Part shown: positions 6,577-11,611 of the stretch, one piece after another
Layout of the letters: each line of letters begins with the position of its first letter
How positions within the stretch are numbered: the first letter of the stretch is position 1
Origin: an uncultured Ruminococcus sp.
GTDB taxonomy: Bacteria > Bacillota > Clostridia > Oscillospirales > CAG-272
Assembly: GCA_902766575.1 (NCBI GenBank)
Contig: CACXED010000097.1
Span: forward strand, 1-11,611
Direction: 5' to 3'
DNA: 11,611 nt
Notes under the pieces: model-generated
Databases searched by the model: none
The model's input: the letters and a program-made list of their open reading frames with translations, nothing else
Told to the model about the DNA's origin: nothing
Made by a program: the position numbers and the translations under genes

Positions 6577-7570
6577 TACCGCGGGACAGTGCGGGGACGT
6601 CGTGATAGCGTCGCGGGTTTCGCTGACGAGAGATCTTGAGGGCTATCCCTTCGGCGAAAGGCTCAGCGGCGGCGCGAGGGAAGAACTCATCGGCAGAGTG
6701 ACGTCGGCGCTCTCGGGAGCCGGGCTGACCGAGGTGGATCTGTCGGCGCTCGAGCCGGCAGCGCTGAAAGCCCTCGCCGAAAAGCGGCTGATCGACCCGG
6801 AATTTGCCGGAATGGAGCTTCCACGGACGCTGCTGCTCGGCGAGGAGCGCGGGCTCAGCGTCGCGGTCGGAGGACGCGATCATGTAAAGATAACCGCTCT
6901 GCTTCCGGGAGCGGCGGCCGGCGAGGCGTGGAGCTCCGCGTCGGAGCTTGTCAGACTGCTCGACAGAAGCTGCGATTTCGCCTACTCGGAGGAGCTTGGC
7001 TATCTGACGAGCGATATAACGTCGCTCGGGACTGCGGCGGAGTTTTCGATGCTGATCCATCTTCCGGCGTCGGGAGAAAATAGCCCTATGTCCGGTCTGC
7101 GTCGCTGCGGACTTGAAGCGAGAGCGCTTCCGGGCGATCTCTGGTCGATATCCGCGCCGCCCTTTCCCGGCATAACCGAGGAGGAGCAGTCCGAGCGGCT
7201 CACCGGAATGACCGGGCGGATCGCCGCTCTTGAGCGAGAGGCGCGGGCTGAGCTCAGAGCCGATCCGACCCGTCTCTGCGACCGGGTGATGAGAGCGTAT
7301 GGGATCATGTCCGGCGCATACAGAATGACGCTGGGAGAGCTGATGCCGCTCTGGAGCAGCGTCAGGCTCGGAGCGGTGATCGGACTTCCGGAGCTGCCGT
7401 CGCCGGAGGAGCTCGGAGGGATACTGATGTCGGTGATGCCGTCCTGTCTGCCGGACGACGGCGATCCCGACGTGCTGAGAGCCGCGCGGCTCCGCGCAGC
7501 TATGAGACCGCGCCTGAAGGAGAGCTGCCGCCGCTCCGGAATCGTCGGTCTGAACACTAAGGAGGACTAA
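6563..7570 (+). CDS. mcsB: McsB-family protein, probable pseudo-arginine kinase
   Basis: A 335-residue member of the phosphagen kinase/McsB family, close to the usual ~350-360. The scaffold is recognisable: VVIASRVSLTRDLEGYPFGE (13-32), DHVKI (106-110), GYLTSDITSLGT (146-157), HLPAS (166-170), RAYGIMSGAYRMTLGE (244-259), SSVRLGAVIGLPEL (265-278). Residues that bind ATP or catalyse transfer are mostly gone: the second Arg of SxRxR is S20; NEEDH is GGRDH (103-107); the Cys of CPTN is D151; the Arg of GLRAS is E160; the loop with GEGSE is deleted between R187 and G191; SNQ.TLG is SAPPFPG. Active McsB phosphorylates arginines to mark proteins for ClpCP. The RDxxRA phosphoarginine motif is partly kept as PDVLRA (302-307). 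I chose the ATG at 6563 (GGAGG nine bases upstream, 14-base overlap with mcsA) over an earlier in-frame ATG at 6419. Family is firm; loss of kinase activity is inferred. Confidence 0.85.
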   Translation: MAWYDTAGQCGDVVIASRVSLTRDLEGYPFGERLSGGAREELIGRVTSALSGAGLTEVDLSALEPAALKALAEKRLIDPEFAGMELPRTLLLGEERGLSVAVGGRDHVKITALLPGAAAGEAWSSASELVRLLDRSCDFAYSEELGYLTSDITSLGTAAEFSMLIHLPASGENSPMSGLRRCGLEARALPGDLWSISAPPFPGITEEEQSERLTGMTGRIAALEREARAELRADPTRLCDRVMRAYGIMSGAYRMTLGELMPLWSSVRLGAVIGLPELPSPEELGGILMSVMPSCLPDDGDPDVLRAARLRAAMRPRLKESCRRSGIVGLNTKED

Positions 7571-7576
7571 GCAATC

Positions 7577-9994
7577 ATGGCAAAGAGCTTTACCCGCAAG
7601 GCGGCGAGCGTGCTCAACGGCGCGCTTGAGGCTGCCTGCGCGCTGGGACACACATATATCGGAAGCGAGCATCTGCTGCTCGCGCTGGCTTCGGAGAGCG
7701 ACTGCGTAGCGGCAAAGCTGCTCGACGCCCGCGGGATCACGCCCGAGCGGCTCAGGCAGTCGATAATCGCCCGGGTCGGCTGCGGCGAGCGCACCCGGCT
7801 GACGCCCGGGAATATGACTCCGAGAGTCAAGCGGATAATCGAAAATTCAGCCGCTCAGTCGAGCCGCACCGGGCTCGGATATATCGGCACCGAGCATCTG
7901 CTGCTGGCGCTGCTTGCCGAGAGCGACAGCGTCGCCGTGACGCTCCTCGAGGAGAACGGAGCCGATCCCGACGAGCTTTCGGAGGACGCCGACCGTTTCC
8001 TCGGCGCGATGGCTGATCCGGGTCTGGCTTCAGGCTCCGGACGCCAGCCGGTAAAGCTGAAGGACGCGCCGTCGCTCGCTCAGTACGGGCGAGACCTGAC
8101 CGCGATGGCGCGGGACGGCAGGCTCGATCCGATGATCGGGCGCGAAGCCGAGACCGAGCGGGTCATGCAGATACTCTCCCGCCGGACAAAGAACAATCCC
8201 TGTCTCATCGGCGAGCCGGGAGTCGGAAAGACCGCGGTGGTCGAGGGTCTGGCGTCGAGGATAGCGTCGGGGAACGTGCCGGAGACGCTTGCCGGGCGGT
8301 CGCTGATAACCCTCGACATACCGTCGATGATAGCCGGAGCGAAATACCGCGGCGAATTTGAGGAGCGGATGAAATCGGTCATGGCCGAAGCGGCGGGGAA
8401 TCCCTCCGTGATACTTTTTATCGACGAGCTCCATACGCTCATCGGAGCGGGAGCGGCTGAGGGCGCGGTCGACGCCGCGAACATCCTCAAGCCCGCGCTG
8501 GCAAGGGGAGAGATACAGATGATCGGCGCGACTACTGTCGACGAGTACCGCGCTCATATCGAAAAGGACTCGGCGCTCGAGCGGAGATTCCAGCCGGTCA
8601 TGGTCGGAGAGCCGTCGCCCGACGAAGCTGCCGCGATACTGCGCGGGCTCCGCGACCGTTACGAGTCGCATCACCGGGTGAAGATAACCGACGAAGCCAT
8701 CGACGCCGCGGTAAAGCTGTCTGTACGCTATCTCGGCGACCGATTTCTGCCCGACAAGGCGATAGATCTCATCGACGAAGCGGCGTCGAGAAAACGGATC
8801 TCGGCGCGGACTTTGCCTGTGGAGCTCGTGGGAGCCGGGGATCGGCTCAGGTCGCTCGCCGCAGACAAGGAGGAAGCGGTGCGCTCGCAGGATTTCGAGC
8901 GGGCGGCCAAGCTGCGCGACGAGGAAAAGCGTCTGCGGCTCGAGCTCGAGAACCGGCGCAGCGTCTGGAACGACCTGAGCGCCGACAGCCTTTCTATCGG
9001 AGCGGAGGACATCGCCGAGATCGTGACCGCGTGGAGCGGAGTGCCGGTAAAGCGGCTCGAACAGGACGAGAGCGAACGGCTGCTCGGACTTGAGGAGCTG
9101 CTCAAGGCGCGGGTGATCGGTCAGGACGAGGCGGTCGAAGCCGTCGCGAGAGCCGTCCGACGCGGCAGGACAGGTCTGCGCGACCCAAAGCGTCCGGCGG
9201 GCTCGTTTCTGTTCATCGGCCCGACCGGAGTTGGCAAGACCGAGCTTGCAAAGGCTCTCGCCGAGGCTGTTTTCGGAAGCGAGAGCGCGCTTATACGGAT
9301 AGATATGTCCGAGTATATGGAAAAGCACTCGGTCTCAAAGCTGATAGGCTCTCCGCCCGGATATATCGGCTACAGAGAGGGCGGTCAGCTCACCGGCAAG
9401 GTGAGAAGAAAGCCATATTCGGTCGTGCTTTTCGATGAGATTGAAAAGGCTCACCCCGATGTTTTCGATCTGTTTCTGCAGCTGCTCGAGGACGGCGTGC
9501 TGACCGACTCGGAGGGCAGAAAGGCGGATTTCACGAATACGATAATCATCATGACCTCCAATGTCGGAGCGTCTCTCGACGAGCCGAAGCGGCTCGGCTT
9601 CACGCCTGCGCCGGAGGACGGCGGTTATCTTGACAAGGCTCTGCGCCATACCTTCAGACCCGAGTTCCTCAACCGCATCGACGAGGTGATAACCTTCAGA
9701 CGGCTTTCGGAGGAGAGCGTCAGGAAAATCGCGTCGGTGATGCTCGAGCGGTCGGCGGAAAGAATGAGGGCTCTGGGCTACGAGGTGACGTTCGAGCCGG
9801 AGCTTGTCGGCGCGCTTGCCCGCGAGGGGAGCGATCCGGTCTGGGGAGCCCGTCCGCTGAGACGGCTGATAACCCGGAAGCTCGAGGACAGCTTTGCGTC
9901 GGCGATGCTTAATGGCGAATTCAAGCCGGGCGACCGGCTGACCGCCGTATTTGAAAACGGAGAAATAGTCTGGAAAAAGTCGAATTTACAGTAA
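7577..9994 (+). CDS. clpC: ClpC-type AAA+ unfoldase, ATPase subunit of ClpCP
   Basis: An 805-residue Hsp100 unfoldase that feeds proteins to ClpP in the cytoplasm. Domains in order: two Clp_N repeats (about 3-66 and 78-143; IGSEHLLLAL and IGTEHLLLAL, with E31 and E106 matching the glutamates that contact phosphoarginine in B. subtilis ClpC); AAA-1 with Walker A GEPGVGKT (212-219), pore loop AKYRG (255-259), Walker B ILFIDE (279-284) and arginine fingers R336/R337; a UVR-bearing middle domain (about 430-460), which marks ClpC rather than ClpB or ClpA; AAA-2 with Walker A GPTGVGKT (548-555), Walker B VVLFDE (616-621), sensor 1 TSN (660-662), ClpP-docking LGF (673-675) and sensor 2 GARPLRR (757-763). 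All catalytic motifs are intact. ATG at 7577 follows AAGGAGG, which overlaps the end of mcsB; the gap is six bases. No terminator follows. Confidence 0.97.
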   Translation: MAKSFTRKAASVLNGALEAACALGHTYIGSEHLLLALASESDCVAAKLLDARGITPERLRQSIIARVGCGERTRLTPGNMTPRVKRIIENSAAQSSRTGLGYIGTEHLLLALLAESDSVAVTLLEENGADPDELSEDADRFLGAMADPGLASGSGRQPVKLKDAPSLAQYGRDLTAMARDGRLDPMIGREAETERVMQILSRRTKNNPCLIGEPGVGKTAVVEGLASRIASGNVPETLAGRSLITLDIPSMIAGAKYRGEFEERMKSVMAEAAGNPSVILFIDELHTLIGAGAAEGAVDAANILKPALARGEIQMIGATTVDEYRAHIEKDSALERRFQPVMVGEPSPDEAAAILRGLRDRYESHHRVKITDEAIDAAVKLSVRYLGDRFLPDKAIDLIDEAASRKRISARTLPVELVGAGDRLRSLAADKEEAVRSQDFERAAKLRDEEKRLRLELENRRSVWNDLSADSLSIGAEDIAEIVTAWSGVPVKRLEQDESERLLGLEELLKARVIGQDEAVEAVARAVRRGRTGLRDPKRPAGSFLFIGPTGVGKTELAKALAEAVFGSESALIRIDMSEYMEKHSVSKLIGSPPGYIGYREGGQLTGKVRRKPYSVVLFDEIEKAHPDVFDLFLQLLEDGVLTDSEGRKADFTNTIIIMTSNVGASLDEPKRLGFTPAPEDGGYLDKALRHTFRPEFLNRIDEVITFRRLSEESVRKIASVMLERSAERMRALGYEVTFEPELVGALAREGSDPVWGARPLRRLITRKLEDSFASAMLNGEFKPGDRLTAVFENGEIVWKKSNLQ

Positions 9995-10030
9995 TTTTAA
10001 TGCGCGTTAACAAATCGTTTCAGAAACTTA

Positions 10031-10059
10031 TTGCCGAGTTCACATAAAAAAGGTACAAT
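10031..10059 (+). promoter_or_regulatory. Sigma-A promoter of the zinc-ribbon protein gene
   Basis: TTGCCG (10031-10036), a 17-base A-rich spacer, then TACAAT (10054-10059). Transcription would start near 10066, some 44 bases before the ATG at 10110. An 8-bp inverted repeat, TTATTGCC (10028-10035) and GGCAATAA (10073-10080), brackets the promoter and overlaps the -35 box, so it may be an operator. The promoter gives this gene its own transcription after clpC. Confidence 0.75.
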
Positions 10060-10109
10060 AATAGTACGTTAAGGCAATAATCTCTAAATGATCCGGAGGT
10101 ATAAATAAA

Positions 10110-10661
10110 ATGGCATTCTCTTTTGAAAATCTCAAGGCAAATCTCAGCAATATGGCAAAGAAGACCGGAGAGGTCGCGGAAAAGGCTGTCAAAAAGGGCA
10201 GCGAGGTCGCCGAGATGGCTGTCAAGAAGGGCGCTGAGGTCGCGGGGATCGCGAAGCTCAACATCTCTCTCAAGGAAAAGGAGTGCGAGCTGAAAAAGCT
10301 CTTTACCGAGCTCGGCGAGCTCTGCTACAATAAGGCTGAGGACTCGGCGCTCGCGGCTAAGATCGTCGACATCGACGACGTCAAAGCCGCAATCGAGGCG
10401 CTGAAGAACGAGATCGCCGAGGCTAACGGCAAGACGATCTGCTCCTGCGGCAAGGAGATTGATATCGACGCTTCTTTCTGCAAATACTGCGGCGCAAAGA
10501 TCGAAAAAAAAGCTGACGACGACAAGCCCGAGCCGGAGGATGTAAAGCCCGACGAGGCTGACGGCTCTGACGAGGTCAAGGACGTAAAGCCGCTGACCAC
10601 CGACGAGTTCGTCGACACCTTTGAGTCTGTTATGGACAAGTACGATCTCAACAAGAAATGA
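10110..10661 (+). CDS. Small protein with 11-residue amphipathic repeats, coiled coil and zinc ribbon; function unknown
   Basis: A 183-residue cytoplasmic protein with no signal peptide. Residues 17-49 are three head-to-tail 11-mers (KKTGEVAEKAV, KKGSEVAEMAV, KKGAEVAGIAK), a periodicity seen in amphipathic helices that lie on membranes or lipid surfaces. Residues 50-106 form a charged helix or coiled coil. A zinc ribbon follows with C111-x-C113 and C124-x2-C127. The tail (132-183) is very acidic and lysine-rich, probably disordered, ending in a short helix. Similar helix-plus-zinc-ribbon proteins are common in clostridia without an assigned role, as far as I recall. ATG at 10110 has GGAGG ten bases upstream, its own promoter at 10031-10059 and its own terminator, so it is a single-gene unit. 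Codon use is more AAG/GAG-rich than clpC, as expected for an abundant, charged protein. No function can be assigned. Confidence 0.85.
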   Translation: MAFSFENLKANLSNMAKKTGEVAEKAVKKGSEVAEMAVKKGAEVAGIAKLNISLKEKECELKKLFTELGELCYNKAEDSALAAKIVDIDDVKAAIEALKNEIAEANGKTICSCGKEIDIDASFCKYCGAKIEKKADDDKPEPEDVKPDEADGSDEVKDVKPLTTDEFVDTFESVMDKYDLNKK

Positions 10662-10665
10662 GCCG

Positions 10666-10701
10666 ATCTGCCGGACTTCTATAGTCCGGCAGATTTTTTT
10701 T
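10666..10701 (+). terminator. Intrinsic terminator of the zinc-ribbon gene
   Basis: A perfect 12-bp stem, ATCTGCCGGACT (10666-10677) pairing with AGTCCGGCAGAT (10683-10694), with a 5-base loop and an eight-T run (10694-10701). It lies five bases after the stop codon and separates this gene from the tRNA unit. Confidence 0.93.
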
Positions 10702-10731
10702 GAGCAATTACAAAAAAATTTGTCAAACCTC

Positions 10732-10760
10732 TTGACAAAACAGTTTGATTGTGGTATAAT
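10732..10760 (+). promoter_or_regulatory. Consensus promoter of the tRNA-Pro gene
   Basis: A perfect sigma-A match: TTGACA (10732-10737), 17-base spacer, TATAAT (10755-10760), plus the extended -10 TG at 10752-10753. This is expected for a strong stable-RNA promoter. Transcription should start near 10767, leaving a 5' leader of about 38 bases that contains a small hairpin (CGAGAG/CTCTTG, 10773-10789). Confidence 0.92.
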
Positions 10761-10804
10761 AATACACGTTGACGAGAGCTGAGCTCTTGAACTGCACATT
10801 GTAT

Positions 10805-10880
10805 CTGGGTGTGGCGCAGTTGGTAGCGCGCTACCTTGGGGTGGTAGAGGCCGCAAGTTCAAGTCTTGTCACTCAGACCA
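10805..10880 (+). tRNA. tRNA-Pro (anticodon GGG)
   Basis: A complete 76-base cloverleaf. Acceptor stem CTGGGTG/CACTCAG (one G-U pair), D arm GCGC/GCGC around AGTTGGTA, anticodon stem CTACC/GGTAG around loop TTGGGGT giving anticodon GGG (reads CCC and CCU), T arm GCAAG/CTTGT around TTCAAGT, discriminator A, and an encoded CCA at 10878-10880. It is a lone tRNA with its own promoter and terminator. Confidence 0.95.
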
Positions 10881-10882
10881 GG

Positions 10883-10937
10883 ATCAGAGACCGGTTTTGA
10901 TATGAAAATATCAGAAACCGTCTCTGATTTCTTTTTT
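10883..10937 (+). terminator. Long-stem intrinsic terminator after tRNA-Pro
   Basis: Arms 10883-10903 and 10908-10928 pair over about 20 bp with one bulged base on each side, closed by a GAAA loop (10904-10907) and followed by TTCTTTTTT (10929-10937). It starts two bases after the tRNA CCA, so the primary transcript is one tRNA with a hairpin trailer that must be trimmed. Confidence 0.9.
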
Positions 10938-10987
10938 GCCTAAAGGCTTTTCTGAGCCGCAGATTCCCAGCAAAATTCCATAAATTG

Positions 10988-11032
10988 AGAGCCGTGCTCG
11001 TGATACTCAGGTATGGGGAGCGCGGCTCTTTT
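10988..11032 (+). other. Stable hairpin of unknown role, possible weak terminator
   Basis: AGAGCCGTGCTC (10988-10999) pairs with GAGCGCGGCTCT (11018-11029) with one G-T pair, and ATAC/GTAT (11003-11006, 11011-11014) extends the stem around a TCAG loop. Only four Ts follow (11029-11032), so it is a weaker terminator than its neighbours. The bases between the tRNA terminator and this hairpin (10938-10987) contain nothing recognisable. It could be a second terminator, a minus-strand element or part of an unrecognised small RNA. Confidence 0.5.
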
Positions 11033-11078
11033 GCTCCGTGTCGGAAAAAATTGTCTTTGCCGAAATGCGCGAAAGCTC

Positions 11079-11107
11079 TTGACAACACGCAGGATGATGT
11101 GTATAAT
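11079..11107 (+). promoter_or_regulatory. Consensus promoter of the Y-family polymerase gene
   Basis: TTGACA (11079-11084), 17-base spacer, TATAAT (11102-11107): a perfect sigma-A promoter. Transcription should start near 11114, leaving an untranslated leader of about 80 bases before the GTG at 11194. So strong a promoter for a mutagenic polymerase suggests that a repressor normally keeps it shut. Confidence 0.9.
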
Positions 11108-11154
11108 ATAAGTAAACACATCAAAATGCGCGATTTATGATGTTAAGCACATCA
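11095..11154. repeat. Array of four inverted TGATGT/ACATCA half-sites (candidate operators)
   Basis: TGATGTGT (11095-11102) faces ACACATCA (11116-11123), bracketing and touching the -10 box. TGATGT (11138-11143) faces ACATCA (11149-11154), forming the 17-base palindrome TGATGTTAAGCACATCA in the leader. The right half-sites also belong to a 16-base direct repeat (11117-11132 and 11148-11163, 13 of 16 identical, 31-base period). Placement over the promoter fits repressor binding. The leader pair could also fold as an RNA hairpin. It does not match the Firmicutes LexA box. Confidence 0.6.
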
Positions 11155-11181
11155 AGCTGCGTGAAAAATGCGGGTCGACTC

Positions 11182-11196
11182 GGAGGGAAAACGGTG
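11182..11196 (+). promoter_or_regulatory. Ribosome binding site and GTG start of the polymerase gene
   Basis: GGAGG (11182-11186) lies seven bases before GTG (11194-11196). GTG is the first codon of the only frame that encodes the conserved polymerase N-terminus (TILHADLNNFYASVE). The nearby ATG at 11168 is out of frame and opens only a 20-codon frame. Confidence 0.85.
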
Positions 11197-11611
11197 GAAG
11201 CACAGAGAACCATACTTCATGCGGATCTGAATAATTTCTACGCCTCGGTCGAGTGTATGCTCGACCCGCGGCTAAAAAAATATCCGGTCGCCGTCTGCGG
11301 ACGGGAGGAGGAGCGTCACGGGATCGTGCTCGCCAAAAACTACGCCGCAAAGGCGTTCGGAGTCAAGACCGGAGAGGCGATATGGGAGGCGAAAAGCAAG
11401 TGTCCCGGACTCGTAATAATCCCTCCGCACTACGGCGAGTACATGAAATATTCCCGTCTGGTGAGGGATATCTACTGCGATTACAGCGATCAGGTGGAGG
11501 CCTACGGCATGGACGAGAACTGGATCGACGTCACCGGCTCGCGGCTGCTGTTCGGCGACGGCGAGCATATCGCAAACGAGATCCGCGAGCGAGTGAAGCG
11601 GGAGCTCGGGC
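11194..11611 (+). CDS. Y-family DNA polymerase (DinB/Pol IV type), N-terminal part
   Basis: Partial gene; the first 139 residues are present and the right edge cuts the rest. The N-terminal palm motif ADLNNFYASVE (10-20) supplies metal ligand D11 and the steric-gate Tyr Y16. AKNYAAKAFGVKTGEAIWEA (47-66) is the finger region that holds the incoming nucleotide. EAYGMDENWIDVTGS (102-116) holds the catalytic pair D107-E108, with GMDE replacing the classic SIDE of E. coli Pol IV, as I recall from clostridial DinB homologues. Family members carry out error-prone synthesis past DNA lesions. The little finger and any beta-clamp binding tail are outside the window, so DinB cannot be separated here from a UvrX-like subgroup. 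The gene has a consensus promoter with an operator-like half-site array and follows a tRNA unit. All visible catalytic residues are intact. Confidence 0.92.
   Translation, partial: MEAQRTILHADLNNFYASVECMLDPRLKKYPVAVCGREEERHGIVLAKNYAAKAFGVKTGEAIWEAKSKCPGLVIIPPHYGEYMKYSRLVRDIYCDYSDQVEAYGMDENWIDVTGSRLLFGDGEHIANEIRERVKRELG

Noticed and set aside
6458..7672. Long minus-strand frame (404 codons) opposite mcsA/mcsB/clpC
   Set aside because: It runs across three plus-strand genes, is Arg/Ser-rich low-quality protein and has no start signals.
8030..9328. Long minus-strand frame (432 codons) opposite clpC
   Set aside because: Antisense shadow of the strongly conserved clpC frame with no domain signal.
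9995..10030. Terminator directly after clpC
   Set aside because: There is no stem-loop followed by a T run, so read-through into the next gene is possible.
11117..11163. Two 16-base direct repeats as a CRISPR or attachment site
   Set aside because: There are only two imperfect copies 31 bases apart, with no cas genes or integrase; position over a promoter leader fits an operator better.
11272..11568. Minus-strand frame opposite the polymerase gene
   Set aside because: It overlaps conserved Y-family catalytic motifs on the plus strand and has no features of its own.

Overview
This window looks like a piece of chromosome from a GC-rich Firmicute, most likely a gut-type clostridium of the Oscillospiraceae/Ruminococcaceae kind. 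The grounds are strong AAGGAGG-type ribosome sites, consensus sigma-A promoters, a McsA/McsB/ClpC protein quality control operon (a Firmicutes hallmark), a CsaB-type pyruvyl transferase domain and a clostridial Y-family polymerase. The lineage is inferred from gene content; no rRNA is present.

Left half, minus strand (1-6068): a tightly packed, translationally coupled four-gene operon read right to left. It starts from a near-consensus promoter at 6102-6130 and encodes (i) a 745-residue fusion of a GT4 glycosyltransferase and a CsaB-type polysaccharide pyruvyl transferase, (ii) a 705-residue lipoprotein with three repeated N-terminal domains and a C-terminal GH16 glycoside hydrolase domain with an intact EIDIFE catalytic motif, (iii) an SLC13/CitMHS-type anion permease and (iv) the first 175 residues of an AXE1-type acetyl esterase cut by the window edge. 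The first three genes overlap by ATGA, and the fourth has its ribosome site on the stop codon of the third. Together they suggest building, decorating or trimming of an envelope or extracellular glycan, with uptake of an organic anion.

Middle, plus strand (6238-9994): mcsA-mcsB-clpC. ctsR, usually first in this operon, is absent and no CtsR operator is visible. McsA is short (112 residues) with one zinc finger. McsB keeps the phosphagen-kinase scaffold but has lost almost every residue used for ATP binding and arginine phosphorylation (NEEDH, the CPTN cysteine, the LRAS arginine, the GEGSE loop), so it looks like a pseudokinase. ClpC has all its ATPase motifs. This is the most unusual observation in the window.

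Right part, plus strand (9995-11611): a separately promoted small protein with 11-residue amphipathic repeats and a zinc ribbon, closed by a strong terminator; a tRNA-Pro(GGG) gene with a perfect consensus promoter and its own terminator; an unexplained stable hairpin; and the 5' part of a Y-family DNA polymerase (DinB/Pol IV type, GTG start). The polymerase promoter carries an array of TGATGT/ACATCA half-sites that resembles an operator but not a LexA box. No mobile element or CRISPR array was seen.
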